Source: [Pasteurella] mairii
GTDB taxonomy: Bacteria; Pseudomonadota; Gammaproteobacteria; Enterobacterales; Pasteurellaceae
Assembly (NCBI GenBank): GCA_900454475.1
Contig: UGSS01000002.1
Span: 1,011,605-1,075,604, forward strand
DNA: 64,000 bases
Direction: 5' to 3'
The translations under genes and the position numbers were made by a program. Below are positions 41,656-51,880 of the stretch, one piece after another. The first letter of the stretch is position 1, and each line of letters begins with the position of its first letter. The notes under the pieces were generated by a model, which was given only the letters and a program-made list of their open reading frames with translations, ran no database searches and was not told the origin of the DNA.

Positions 41656-42558
41656 ATGGGTTCTGTTCAATCACAAAATATTATTAAAGCCTCTGCAACC
41701 TCATTTTTGACACCGCAACCACAAGCGCGTAATCATCAAGTTGAAGTAGCAAAGTTAATTGATGTCACCACTTGTATCGGTTGTAAAGCTTGTCAGGTAG
41801 GCTGTTCCGAATGGAATGATTTACGTGCGGAACCGGAAAATTGTACCGGTGTCTATGACAACCCAATCGACTTAAATGCCAAAGCCTGGACGGTCATGAA
41901 ATTCAACGAGGTTGAAGAAAATGAACGTTTGGAATGGTTAATTCGTAAAGACGGTTGTATGCACTGTACCGAACCGGGCTGTTTAAAATCTTGTCCGTCA
42001 CCAGGTGCGATTATTCAGTATGCTAACGGTATTGTTGACTTCCAATCTGATAAATGTATCGGATGCGGTTACTGTATCGCCGGCTGTCCGTTTAATATTC
42101 CACGGATGAACCCGCAAGATAATCGCGTGTACAAATGTACCCTTTGTGTAGATCGTGTCACCGTAGGTCAAGAACCGGCTTGTGTAAAAACTTGCCCAAC
42201 CGGTGCTATTCGTTTCGGTAGCAAAGAAGAGATGAAAGAATACGCTTCAAAACGTATTGAAGATTTGAAATCTCGCGGCTACAAAAATGCCGGACTTTAC
42301 GATCCGGAAGGCGTAGGTGGCACGCACGTCATGTACGTATTGCATCATGCAGATAAACCGGAACTCTACTCCGGCTTGCCGAAAGCTCCCAAAATTGACC
42401 CAACTATCGTACTTTGGAAAGATATCCTCAAACCGGTGGCAGCGGTCGCAATGGGTGGTTTGGCATTAAGTGCAGTGGCTCACTATCTCACCGTGGGTCC
42501 AAATACCGAAGAACTCGATCACGAGGAAGATGAAGAACACAACGGGGGTGAAAAATGA
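41656..42558 (+). CDS. fdxH: Formate dehydrogenase iron-sulfur beta subunit
   Basis: A 300-residue protein with four 4Fe-4S clusters: [37 protein letters not shown] and [16 protein letters not shown] single C-terminal membrane helix ([20 protein letters not shown]) anchors it. It carries electrons from the alpha subunit to the cytochrome. ATG 41656 lies 1 base after the alpha stop codon. Confidence 0.97.
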   Translation: MGSVQSQNIIKASATSFLTPQPQARNHQVEVAKLIDVTTCIGCKACQVGCSEWNDLRAEPENCTGVYDNPIDLNAKAWTVMKFNEVEENERLEWLIRKDGCMHCTEPGCLKSCPSPGAIIQYANGIVDFQSDKCIGCGYCIAGCPFNIPRMNPQDNRVYKCTLCVDRVTVGQEPACVKTCPTGAIRFGSKEEMKEYASKRIEDLKSRGYKNAGLYDPEGVGGTHVMYVLHHADKPELYSGLPKAPKIDPTIVLWKDILKPVAAVAMGGLALSAVAHYLTVGPNTEELDHEEDEEHNGGEK

Positions 42559-43232
42559 GCGACAAATTAACGATCAACAATGATCAAAAAATTATTCGTC
42601 ATAAAACGCCTGCGCGTCTTAGCCACTGGTTATTGGTTATCTGTTTTGCGGTAACTGGGCTTTCCGGTGTAGCGTTCTTCTTCCCTGATTTTTCTTGGTT
42701 AGTGGAAATCTTAGGTACACCGCAATTAGCACGCTTTGTACACCCGTTCACGGGAATTATCATGTTCTTTGCCTTTATTAACCTCGGATTCATTTATTGG
42801 CGTCATAATATCCCGGAAAAAAATGACTGGGTATGGCTAAAAAATATCAAAGAGGTATTAAAAGGAAATGAACACGCGGTTTCCGACAACGGAAAATACA
42901 ACCTTGGACAAAAATTGTTATTCTGGACATTAATGCTTTCAATGGTCCTATTATTAGTAACTGGCGTGATTATGTGGAGACAATATTTCTCGCATAATTT
43001 CCCAATTCCAGTCATTCGAATTGCAATTTTGCTTCATTCTACCTGTGCCTTCTTACTCTTTACCGGTATTTTGGTACATATGTACATGGCATTTTGGGTC
43101 AAAGGCTCTATTCGTGGCATGATCGAGGGTTGGGTAACAGTTCGTTGGGCGAAAAAACATCACCCGCGTTGGTTCCGTGAAGAAGTGCTACCAAAACTGG
43201 AGCAAGAAGCGAAAAAAAGCGAAAGCAAATAA
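42555..43232 (+). CDS. fdxI: Formate dehydrogenase cytochrome b556 gamma subunit
   Basis: A 225-residue membrane protein with four transmembrane segments and histidines for two haems: [18 protein letters not shown] near the N-terminus, [12 protein letters not shown], and [21 protein letters not shown]. It passes electrons to menaquinone. It overlaps the beta gene by 4 bases (ATGA). Confidence 0.96.
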   Translation: MSDKLTINNDQKIIRHKTPARLSHWLLVICFAVTGLSGVAFFFPDFSWLVEILGTPQLARFVHPFTGIIMFFAFINLGFIYWRHNIPEKNDWVWLKNIKEVLKGNEHAVSDNGKYNLGQKLLFWTLMLSMVLLLVTGVIMWRQYFSHNFPIPVIRIAILLHSTCAFLLFTGILVHMYMAFWVKGSIRGMIEGWVTVRWAKKHHPRWFREEVLPKLEQEAKKSESK

Positions 43233-43282
43233 TCGCCATTATGCATAATCGTGAAACAAAATAACGAGTATGCAAAAGCTAA

Positions 43283-43311
43283 AAAGTGCGGTAATTTTTA
43301 CCGCACTTTTA
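43283..43311 (+). terminator. Uptake-sequence hairpin between fdxI and fdhE
   Basis: AAAAGTGCGGTAA and TTACCGCACTTTT form an inverted pair around a short loop, the usual uptake-sequence terminator of this family. It lies 50 bases after fdxI; some transcription may pass to fdhE. Confidence 0.65.
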
Positions 43312-43401
43312 ATTAATGCCAAAATACTTATCAATAATCACCCTGATTTTTCCATGAGTATTTCGGCATTAAATCACAATGATAACTATGGATATGTTTT
43401 T

Positions 43402-44325
43402 ATGAGTATTAAAATTCTTCCTGAAAATGAAATTCAGCAGTTGGCAAGTTCTTATCATCAGCCTCCGCTATTGTTTTCCAACCCTAAAAATCTCTATCAA
43501 CGTCGGGCGAAAAGATTAAGACAATTAGCAGAAAATCACCCGTTAGCAGACTATCTATTATTTGCCGCCCAAGTCACTGAAGCGCAACTAGCGGTTTTAG
43601 AACAATACCCGCTAGCCCAAGATCCGACCTTAGCGGAAATCGTTAAATCAAAACAGTCCTTGGAAAAAAATCCATTACATACCCAAAATTGGCAGCGCAC
43701 AGAAGCATGGCGCGATATTTTGTCACACTTGCTTGCACAATTAAAAGATAAAGTCAATGAAGAAACCCTCACCACGATTGAATGGCTCGAAAAAGCCTCT
43801 GCCCAAGAATTAGAAAAATTAGCAGATGCAATATTCGCACAGGATTTCGCTACAATTAGCAGTGATAAAGCGGTCTTTATTTGGGCAGCATTATCCCTTT
43901 ATTGGTTACAATTAGTACAACAAATTCCACATAACGCTAAAATGGAAAGTGGCGAGAATTTACATCTATGTCCAATTTGTAGCGCGCCGCCAACAGCCAG
44001 TGTGATCCAATTTGGCAGCGCACAAGGATTGCGTTATTTACATTGTTCTTTGTGTGAAAGCGAATGGAATATGGTGCGCACTAAATGCACTAATTGCGAA
44101 CAAAGCGGAAAATTAGAATATTGGTCGATTGACAATGAATTTGCCGCGGTCAGAACAGAAAGTTGTGGCGATTGCCAAAGTTATCTCAAGGTCGTTTATC
44201 AAGAAAAAGATCCTCATGTGGAACCGATTGCTGACGACTTAGCATCACTATTCTTAGATGTTGAAATGGAAGAAAAAGGGTTTTTCCGCAGCGGATTAAA
44301 CCCGTTTATGTTTCCTAATGAATAG
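43402..44325 (+). CDS. fdhE: Formate dehydrogenase accessory protein FdhE
   Basis: A 307-residue protein needed for activity and assembly of respiratory formate dehydrogenase. Four CxxC pairs form the rubredoxin-like iron sites: [31 protein letters not shown] and [13 protein letters not shown] 43402 ([16 protein letters not shown]) was chosen from the known family N-terminus; the longer frame upstream runs through an uptake-sequence terminator. Confidence 0.95.
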   Translation: MSIKILPENEIQQLASSYHQPPLLFSNPKNLYQRRAKRLRQLAENHPLADYLLFAAQVTEAQLAVLEQYPLAQDPTLAEIVKSKQSLEKNPLHTQNWQRTEAWRDILSHLLAQLKDKVNEETLTTIEWLEKASAQELEKLADAIFAQDFATISSDKAVFIWAALSLYWLQLVQQIPHNAKMESGENLHLCPICSAPPTASVIQFGSAQGLRYLHCSLCESEWNMVRTKCTNCEQSGKLEYWSIDNEFAAVRTESCGDCQSYLKVVYQEKDPHVEPIADDLASLFLDVEMEEKGFFRSGLNPFMFPNE

Positions 44326-44416
44326 CGTAGAATACCCCTATCCCTTTTCTTTGTCGATATATGGTACAAAGAAAGGGAAATCGTTTTTTGTAAAATCAAC
44401 ATTCAAGGATAATGCC

Positions 44417-45253
44417 ATGACTCACCATGAACTTCAATCAATAAATTATCAAGTTGTCGCTTTCGATTTAGACGGAACCTTATTAAACAGCCAAGGGCAA
44501 ATTCTTCCCTCTAGCAAACAAGCAATTCAACAATTACTCGCAAAAAATATCAAAGTCGTCTTAGTCACTGGAAGACATCATACTGCCGCCCGCCCCTACC
44601 ATTACCAATTAGGTTTAGATACGCCGATAATTTGTTGTAACGGAACCTATATTTACGACGTCGCTCACAACAGTACACCCGTTGCCAATCCGCTAACACG
44701 TGAACAAGCACAACTTGTCATTAAAATCGCAGAAAAATACCAAACCCACCTATTAATGTATTCGCGAGATGCCATGAATTTTAAACAGCTTAATGCGCAT
44801 ATGGAAAAATTTAGTCGCTGGGTACAAGATTGCCCACCACAAGTTAGACCTAATTTACAACAAATCGAACGTTTTGAACAACTCTTGGAAAAAAATGAAA
44901 TTATTTGGAAATTTGTTATCAGCCATCCAGATCGTCAAGTGATGGAAAGTGCGGTTGCAGAATTACCTATTTCACAATTTAGCTGCGAATGGTCCTGGGT
45001 AGATCGCGTTGATATCGCCAATCATGGCAATAGTAAAGGCGGGCGCTTATTAGAGCTATTAGCCATGTGGCAAATTTCACCGCAAAATGTTATCGCATTT
45101 GGCGATAATCACAATGATATCAGTATGTTAAAAGCGGTCGGTTTAGGTGTTGCTATGGGAAATGCGGAAGCGGAAGTCAAAACACAGGCAAAAATCACCG
45201 CGCTTTCTAATGATCAAGATGCTATTGCAAACGTATTAGCGCAATATATTTAA
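44417..45253 (+). CDS. ybhA: HAD-family phosphatase YbhA (pyridoxal phosphate phosphatase)
   Basis: A 278-residue Cof-type HAD hydrolase. Motif I is AFDLDGTLL, motif II VVLVTGRHH, the cap is of type IIB, motif III K in GNSKGGRL and motif IV FGDNHNDISML. Segments LDTPIICCNGTYIYD and CEWSWVDRVDIANHGNSKG match YbhA of E. coli closely; that enzyme acts on pyridoxal phosphate and sugar phosphates. AAGGAT lies 6 bases before ATG 44417. Confidence 0.88.
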   Translation: MTHHELQSINYQVVAFDLDGTLLNSQGQILPSSKQAIQQLLAKNIKVVLVTGRHHTAARPYHYQLGLDTPIICCNGTYIYDVAHNSTPVANPLTREQAQLVIKIAEKYQTHLLMYSRDAMNFKQLNAHMEKFSRWVQDCPPQVRPNLQQIERFEQLLEKNEIIWKFVISHPDRQVMESAVAELPISQFSCEWSWVDRVDIANHGNSKGGRLLELLAMWQISPQNVIAFGDNHNDISMLKAVGLGVAMGNAEAEVKTQAKITALSNDQDAIANVLAQYI

Positions 45254-45261
45254 GGTAAACA

Positions 45262-45282
45262 AAAGGACGCCTTCCGCGTCCT
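45262..45282. terminator. Hairpin between ybhA and greA
   Basis: AAGGACGC and GCGTCCTT around CTTCC lie between two convergent genes and can work in both directions. Confidence 0.6.
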
Positions 45283-45300
45283 TATATTTGATAGCGCGTT

Positions 45301-45777
45301 TTATTTATACTCAACTTCAACAATGTCAAACTCAACGGTGCCACCCGGTGTCACGATATTGACCGTATCATCCACCTCTTTACCTACTAAACCTCTGGCA
45401 ATAGGCGAATTCACGGAAATTAAACCCGCTTTAATATTCGCTTCATCATCACCAACAATTTGGTAAGTCACTTCATCTTCAGTTGCTGTATTAAGCAACA
45501 CCACCGTTGCACCAAAAATCACTTTTCCGTTATTTTGCAACTTAGTGACATCAATAATTTGGCTATTTGACAATTTACCTTCAATTTCTTGAATTCGACC
45601 CTCGCAAAATCCTTGTTGCTCGCGAGCGGCATGATACTCGGCATTTTCTTTTAAATCGCCGTGCTCACGTGCTTCAGCAATCGCTTTAATAATTTCGGGA
45701 CGACGGGTATTTTTTAAAAAATCCAATTCTTGTCTTAATAGCTCCGCTCCACGTACCGTCATTGGAATTTGTTTCAT
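45301..45777 (-). CDS. greA: Transcription elongation factor GreA
   Basis: A 158-residue protein that rescues backtracked RNA polymerase. The N-terminal coiled coil (residues 1-75) carries the acidic tip [20 protein letters not shown], and the C-terminal FKBP-like domain has [15 protein letters not shown]. Length is exactly that of the family. It is divergent from dacB, as in Haemophilus. Confidence 0.97.
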   Translation of the reverse strand: MKQIPMTVRGAELLRQELDFLKNTRRPEIIKAIAEAREHGDLKENAEYHAAREQQGFCEGRIQEIEGKLSNSQIIDVTKLQNNGKVIFGATVVLLNTATEDEVTYQIVGDDEANIKAGLISVNSPIARGLVGKEVDDTVNIVTPGGTVEFDIVEVEYK

Positions 45778-45945
45778 TTGTTTATCCTTTTATGGTGAAA
45801 AAAACAATACCACGTCACCCGTATTATCAAGTGTCGTGGTCAAATATGATGATCTGTCCGGAATTACGAGAAAATCATTTACTCTCGCCCGTCTCAAGTC
45901 TATTATTGTTCGTCTCAAAGAAAAGATCAACTGTTACTATTTTTT

Positions 45946-47382
45946 ATGCTCAAACTATCATCAAAATTCAAACTTGCCCTCCTTATCAGCAGTATGGCTA
46001 CGTTCAATACCTTTGCTAATGTGGATATGTCCCCGATTATTGGCGATTTACCAGAAGGCGCGAGTTTGGGATTTGTTGCCAAAAATTTACAACAAGACAG
46101 CATTATTGCCGAATACAATCCTAACATCTTTATGCTGCCGGCAAGTACGCAAAAAGTATTCACCGCGTTAACCTCCAAATTGGCGCTCGGCGATCAATTT
46201 CAATTTGAAACTTCCCTGCTCACCAATGGTCGCGTACAAAATGGGATCTTGAATGGCGATTTAATCGTCAAATTTACCGGCGATCCGGATTTAACCAGCG
46301 GGCAACTTTATCATTTATTTGCTGAATTAAAAACGCAAGGTGTTAACCAAATTAGCGGCAATTTGCTATTAGATACGTCCGTTTTTGTCGGACATGATCG
46401 CGGTTTAGGCTGGATTTGGAATGATTTAACCATGTGTTTTAATTCACCACCGGCATCTGTCAATATCGATAATAACTGTTTTTATGTGGAGCTTGATGCC
46501 AATCAAGCAGTAGGCGAAGCGGTAAAATTTAATGTACCGGCACAGTATCCGGTACAAGTATTTGGACAAGTTCGAGTTGCCAGCAAAGAAGAAGCGCCTT
46601 ATTGCCAACTGGATGCAGTGGTACATGATAATAATCGTTACCAAATTAAAGGCTGCTTGGCGCGCCAAAACAAACCCTTTGGCTTAAGTTTTGCAGTACA
46701 AGATCCCACTGCGTACGCAGCAGCAATTATTCAACGCAATCTTAAACGATTGGGCATTCAGTTTAACGGTCAAGTAAAACAGCCTTACCAACCGCAAACT
46801 GGCACGCTGCTCGCCCGCCATTTGTCCAAACCGTTGCCGGAGTTGTTGCATAAAATGATGAAAAAATCGGACAACCAAATCGCTGATGCGCTATTTCGCA
46901 CCGTGGCTTACCAATATTACAAACGTCCCGCCTCATTCCAATTAGGGGTGTTGGCAATGAAACAAATTTTACAATCCAAAGTCGGCATACGTTTTGGTAA
47001 CAGCATTATCGCTGATGGTTCCGGTTTGTCTCGCCACAATTTGATGTCACCACAAATTATGTTGCAAGTATTGGAATATATCGCCAAAAACGAAGATCAA
47101 TTGCATTTGCTGGATACTTTCCCTGTTGCCGGCGTTGACGGTACCTTAAGCGGGCGAGGCTCGATGATCAAGCCGCCATTAGTGAAAAATATCACAGCTA
47201 AAACTGGTGCATTAAAAGGCGTTTACAACCTCGCCGGCTTTATGACGAATGCGCGCGGTGAAAAAATTGCCTTTGTACAATTTATCAACGGATATTCCAC
47301 CGGCGAATTGGAAAACAAAACCAAACGTGCGCCATTGGTACGCGTTGAAAGTCAACTGTATAATGGACTTTATAATGATTAA
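45946..47382 (+). CDS. dacB: D-alanyl-D-alanine carboxypeptidase/endopeptidase (PBP4)
   Basis: A 478-residue periplasmic peptidoglycan hydrolase with a signal peptide of about 24 residues. Active-site motifs: SxxK at Ser67-Lys70 (MLPASTQKVFTAL), SDN in KMMKKSDNQIADALF, and KTG in NITAKTGALKG. It trims and opens peptide cross-links. Confidence 0.95.
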   Translation: MLKLSSKFKLALLISSMATFNTFANVDMSPIIGDLPEGASLGFVAKNLQQDSIIAEYNPNIFMLPASTQKVFTALTSKLALGDQFQFETSLLTNGRVQNGILNGDLIVKFTGDPDLTSGQLYHLFAELKTQGVNQISGNLLLDTSVFVGHDRGLGWIWNDLTMCFNSPPASVNIDNNCFYVELDANQAVGEAVKFNVPAQYPVQVFGQVRVASKEEAPYCQLDAVVHDNNRYQIKGCLARQNKPFGLSFAVQDPTAYAAAIIQRNLKRLGIQFNGQVKQPYQPQTGTLLARHLSKPLPELLHKMMKKSDNQIADALFRTVAYQYYKRPASFQLGVLAMKQILQSKVGIRFGNSIIADGSGLSRHNLMSPQIMLQVLEYIAKNEDQLHLLDTFPVAGVDGTLSGRGSMIKPPLVKNITAKTGALKGVYNLAGFMTNARGEKIAFVQFINGYSTGELENKTKRAPLVRVESQLYNGLYND

Positions 47383-47601
47383 CTCCAAGATAGCCGGATT
47401 AGCAAGATCTGGCTTTATCATTTACGTGCTTATTTAACTCGCTAAAAGTGCGGTGATTTTTTCTTTATTTTTATAAATTTGCTTTGCTGTACAAATTTTC
47501 GCACCTCATTGTGCCGCCTAAAAAAATTTTTCTTATTTATAAGTAAGTTATTTTCTGTCAATATTGAAAACAAAAATTTACTACTTGAATTTAAATTCGT
47601 A

Positions 47602-47648
47602 ACACATTATCTTGTATCCCGATTTACTATAATACCTATATATTGTGT
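47602..47648 (+). promoter_or_regulatory. nrdA promoter with two NrdR-box-like sites
   Basis: ACACATTATCTTGTAT (47602-47617) and TACCTATATATTGTGT (47633-47648) each agree with 13 of 16 positions of the NrdR consensus ACACWATATATWGTGT. Their starts are 31 bp apart, the usual three helical turns, and TATAAT at 47628-47633 sits between. NrdR represses ribonucleotide reductase genes when dATP is high. The rest of the 300 bases before nrdA (from 47383) holds an uptake sequence near 47448 with a T run. Confidence 0.7.
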
Positions 47649-47682
47649 TCTCAACCGCGTTTAATTTCATCGGAAATCATCT

Positions 47683-49953
47683 ATGAACAAATCACTTATG
47701 GTCACGAAACGTGACGGAAAACTTGAACCTATTGATTTAGATAAAATCCACCGCGTCATTACTTGGGCGGCGGAAGGATTGGATAACGTCTCCGTTTCTC
47801 AAGTTGAATTGCGTTCGCATATTCAATTCTACGAAGGCATACGTACCTCCGATATCCATGAAACGATTATCAAAGCCGCAGCGGATCTGATCAGTAAAGA
47901 TGCTCCCGATTATCAATATTTAGCAGCGCGCTTGGCGGTGTTCCATTTGCGTAAAAAAGCTTATGGTCATTTTGATCCACCGCGTTTATACGATCACGTT
48001 AAAAAACTTGTGCGCATGGGCAAATATGACCAAGATCTATTGGTGGATTATACCCGTGAAGAATGGGATACCATGGACGGATTTTTAGATCATTGGCGCG
48101 ATATGACGTTCTCTTATGCCGCAGTGAAACAATTAGAGGGCAAATACTTGGTTCAAAACCGCGTAACCGGTGAAATTTACGAATCCGCACAATTTTTATA
48201 TTTATTGGTTGCCGCCAGTTTATTTTCTAAATATCCTGCAGAAACCCGCTTAGATTATGTGCGTCGTTTTTATGATGCTACCTCGACTTTTAAAATCTCT
48301 CTACCAACGCCGATCATGGCAGGTGTACGCACGCCAACTCGTCAATTCAGTTCTTGTGTTTTAATTGAATGTGGCGACAGTTTAGATTCCATTAATGCAA
48401 CCGCTTCAGCGATTGTAAAATATGTTTCACAACGTGCTGGCATTGGGGTGAACGCTGGTGCCATCCGCGCGTTAGGCAGCCCAATTCGTGGCGGCGAAGC
48501 GTTCCATACTGGTTGTATTCCGTTTTATAAATACTTCCAAACCGCAGTAAAATCCTGTTCACAAGGTGGCGTTCGCGGTGGAGCGGCGACGGTTTATTAT
48601 CCAATTTGGCATCTTGAAGTTGAAAGCCTGTTGGTATTAAAAAATAACCGCGGCGTAGAAGACAACCGTGTACGCCACATGGATTATGGGGTTCAATTAA
48701 ATAAATTAATGTATCAACGCTTAATTAAAGGCGGCGATATTACCCTATTCAGCCCATCTGATGTGCCGGGATTATATGAAGCCTTCTTTGCGGATCAAGC
48801 ACGTTTTGAACAACTTTATTTACAATATGAGCAAGATCCGGCGATTCGCAAACGCGCAGTAAAAGCAGTGGAATTATTCTCACTATTAATGCAAGAACGC
48901 GCCTCTACCGGACGAATTTATATTCAAAACGTGGATCATTGTAATACCCATTCTCCATTTGATCCGAGTGTTGCCCCAGTGCGTCAATCCAACCTTTGTT
49001 TGGAAATTGCGTTACCAACCAAACCATTGAGACATATTAATGATGAAAATGGGGAAATTGCGTTGTGTACCCTTTCCGCATTCAATTTAGGCGCCATCAA
49101 TCACTTAGACGACTTAGAAGAATTAGCCGATCTTGCAGTACGAGCTTTGGATGCGTTATTGGATTATCAAGGCTATCCGGTAAAAGCGGCGGAACACAGC
49201 TCATTGGGACGTCGTTCCTTGGGAATTGGCGTTATCAACTATGCGTATTATTTGGCGAAAAATGGCGTGCGCTATTCTGATGGCAGCGCCAACGATCTGA
49301 CCCATCGTACCTTTGAAGCTATCCAATATTATTTATTGAAAGCCTCAATGAATTTAGCCAAAGAAATGGGACCTTGTCGCTATTTCCAAGAAACCACCTA
49401 TGCCAAAGGCATTTTACCGATTGATACCTATAAAAAAGATATCGACACCCTAACTCAAGAACCGCTGCATTACGATTGGGAAGCATTGCGCAAAGATATT
49501 CAAGAGTTCGGCTTGCGTAACTCAACACTGACCGCGCTTATGCCATCAGAAACCTCGTCGCAAATTTCCAACGCGACCAATGGGATTGAACCGCCACGCG
49601 GACACGTGAGCATCAAAGCCTCTAAAGACGGTATTTTGAAACAAGTTGTGCCGGATTATGAAAATTTAAGTGATAACTATGAGTTATTGTGGGATATTCC
49701 AAATAATGACGGTTACTTACACCTAGTCGGTATTATGCAAAAATTCGTGGATCAAGCGATTTCAGCCAACACCAACTACGATCCAAAACGCTTTGAAGAT
49801 GAAAAAGTGCCGATGAAACGTTTATTAGGCGATTTATTAACCGCTTATAAATACGGTTTAAAAACCCTGTATTATCAAAATACCCGTGACGGTGCCGAAG
49901 ATATGCAGGAAGATATGGATGACGGTTGCGCCGGCGGTGCTTGTAAAATCTAA
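47683..49953 (+). CDS. nrdA: Ribonucleoside-diphosphate reductase, class Ia large subunit
   Basis: A 756-residue enzyme that reduces NDPs to dNDPs. The N-terminal ATP cone (KRDGKLEPIDLDKIHRVITW) senses dATP. Active-site cysteines lie in QFSSCVLIECGDS, NLCLEIALPT (with the glutamate) and EIALCTLSAFNL; the C-terminal redox pair is in GCAGGACKI. NrdA needs the radical-bearing NrdB, normally encoded next to it, but no nrdB follows here: an AT-rich scar comes directly after. Confidence 0.97.
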   Translation: MNKSLMVTKRDGKLEPIDLDKIHRVITWAAEGLDNVSVSQVELRSHIQFYEGIRTSDIHETIIKAAADLISKDAPDYQYLAARLAVFHLRKKAYGHFDPPRLYDHVKKLVRMGKYDQDLLVDYTREEWDTMDGFLDHWRDMTFSYAAVKQLEGKYLVQNRVTGEIYESAQFLYLLVAASLFSKYPAETRLDYVRRFYDATSTFKISLPTPIMAGVRTPTRQFSSCVLIECGDSLDSINATASAIVKYVSQRAGIGVNAGAIRALGSPIRGGEAFHTGCIPFYKYFQTAVKSCSQGGVRGGAATVYYPIWHLEVESLLVLKNNRGVEDNRVRHMDYGVQLNKLMYQRLIKGGDITLFSPSDVPGLYEAFFADQARFEQLYLQYEQDPAIRKRAVKAVELFSLLMQERASTGRIYIQNVDHCNTHSPFDPSVAPVRQSNLCLEIALPTKPLRHINDENGEIALCTLSAFNLGAINHLDDLEELADLAVRALDALLDYQGYPVKAAEHSSLGRRSLGIGVINYAYYLAKNGVRYSDGSANDLTHRTFEAIQYYLLKASMNLAKEMGPCRYFQETTYAKGILPIDTYKKDIDTLTQEPLHYDWEALRKDIQEFGLRNSTLTALMPSETSSQISNATNGIEPPRGHVSIKASKDGILKQVVPDYENLSDNYELLWDIPNNDGYLHLVGIMQKFVDQAISANTNYDPKRFEDEKVPMKRLLGDLLTAYKYGLKTLYYQNTRDGAEDMQEDMDDGCAGGACKI

Positions 49954-49966
49954 CGAGAAGTCAAGG

Positions 49967-49992
49967 CATTCTTAAAAAATTAAGAATGCCTT
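49967..49992 (+). terminator. Intrinsic terminator after nrdA
   Basis: AAGGCATTCTT and AAGAATGCCTT make a perfect 11-bp stem directly after nrdA. The T run is short. Its presence shows that transcription ends here and does not run on to a nrdB. Confidence 0.75.
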
Positions 49993-50547
49993 ATCTATTC
50001 AAATTATTTATAATATCTTATTTTTAGCGCAGGCAAAGTTTATTCTAAAAAAAGCACTCCTACTATTATACATGAATCTTGAACTCAAAATATATTGAAT
50101 ATTTTACTTGGCGATAAAGGAAAAATTGAATTATTCACAATATCATAATTTACCAAATAGATTGGTGTATAATTAATTTTATTAGAAATAATAATATTTC
50201 GATGTATATCATCAATCTCACTCTAACCAATAATACCTAATTCTATCATTTTATAAATATCATCTAATATTGATTGTAGCGTTTAAAACCCACATCAGCA
50301 AGAGTAAACACTATATCTATACCTTTTTCCACTTTGATGATGTTAATCTACTATCGATCTCCAGATCTAGATTAAGTGTATGCTATCCATAGCAGCCCTT
50401 TTCGATTCAATGACATAAATTAAAATAATAAAAAATGAGAGAAAGATCACATTTTTATATACTTACTATTTAATTAACATATTTATATATGCTACTATAT
50501 GGGAAGGATAGAGATTTTTCAAATTTTAACAAATAGAGGAATTAAAA
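49993..50547. other. AT-rich stretch without an intact gene
   Basis: About 550 bases of very low G+C. The minus strand around 50215-50345 gives protein-like fragments (KVEKGIDIVFTLADVGFKRY, then stops), so a decayed gene is possible. No promoter, RNA or repeat could be supported apart from the ribosome binding site AGAGGA leading into the pseudogene at 50548. Confidence 0.35.
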
Positions 50548-51719
50548 ATGAATAAAAATTTATTATTTTTCATTACTAGTTCCGCCCTAACATTATTAAG
50601 TATTGAAATTTTCTATTTAGCTATTCCACTAACAGTATTATCTCTAGGTTATTCTACAGTTGAAGTAAGTTGGTGCACTTTTGCATTTTTTTACCAGTTA
50701 TTATAATGAAATTATTTTCATCTCCACTCATAGAGAATAGTGAGAAAAAAATATTTTAATCAAAAGTGAGTTTATAAGATGGATAATTGTTTTATTTTTT
50801 ATCTTAATATTATATTTTACCAAAAAGAGTAACGTAATTTTTTTTATACTTCCAATTGTATTCTTATTTGTATTGCTTACAACAATAACAGAAATAACTG
50901 AGCCATCAGCATTAAAAAAACTACTTAAAGATCACGATTCTACTTCAACGCTTAGTAAGTATGAAATTCGAACTAGAGGTGTTCAATTTTTAGCTCCAAC
51001 ACTATGTGGCTTTCTTATTTCATTTGGATTATTTTCTCCTTATATATTGATTTTATTAATATCTATTATTTCATTATTTTTTCTAAGTAAATTAGATTTT
51101 ACTAAAGAGGAATATAGGGTTATATTAATAAGAGAAATATTTCAAAGTATAAGGGAAGCAATTTTATGGTTGAAAAAAAACCAGACTTTAGAAAAATTGT
51201 ACTCCTTACATCAATAAATAATTTTTTGCATCCTATTTTATATATCAATTAACATTTATGAATGTAAGTTTTGATATTACAGGTTATATATTATCTGGAT
51301 TAGGAATAGGAGGAATTATAGGTAGTATCATATCCAGTTACATATTAAAACTGGCAAATTTTAATATAATATTAATTAGTGTTAACATCTTAAGAGTTTT
51401 TGTATTTTTAGGTTTTTTAATTTATCCTACTCCTTGGGGCTATTTTATTTTCTTTATTTTTAAAGCGATCTTAGGAGGAGTTTGGAATGTATGTTATAAC
51501 ATATATACAATTGGAGAGATACCTCATACACATATCACTAGAGTTTCTGCACTTAATGGATTAGTTATTCAAATATTTACTGCTATAGCTGGATTATTAG
51601 CAGGATATCTAATTAACTCTTTAGGTGTAAATTATACATTATATTTTTTAGTTTTTTTGACAGTAGGAATGTTTTTATATACTATAAATGTTAAAAATGC
51701 AAACTTTAACTACCAATAA
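50548..51719 (+). pseudogene. Decayed MFS transporter gene
   Basis: Starting at ATG 50548 behind AGAGGA, the reading frame gives MNKNLLFFITSSALTLLSIE and successive hydrophobic segments of a major-facilitator-type transporter of about 390 residues, but it is broken at four or so places. The first breaks are in homopolymers: seven T at about 50686-50692 and seven A at about 50744-50751, where one more base would restore the frame. Further shifts lie at the A run near 51172 and at about 51240. The remaining pieces (50740-51217 and 51258-51719) are in different frames. The G+C content is far below the neighbours, so it is probably acquired DNA. Substrate unknown. Confidence 0.8.
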
Positions 51720-51880
51720 TATAAAGTATTATGAGTAAATCTAATTTACATAGAAGAAAATGCCCTAATTTGATTTTTTTCGTTAAGGGCATATTCTATG
51801 ATAGTTAAGTTAAATTTTTTACAAATATCATATAGTTTTTAAAATTTTCGCATACTTTTTACTTTAATACATCCTTTTAT

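Noticed and set aside
43270-43401. N-terminal extension of FdhE
   Set aside because: It runs through an uptake-sequence hairpin; the family N-terminus begins at [11 protein letters not shown] (43402).
49993-50547. A lanthipeptide or microcin gene next to the decayed transporter
   Set aside because: Minus-strand fragments look protein-like, but no precursor peptide, modification enzyme motif or consistent frame could be found.
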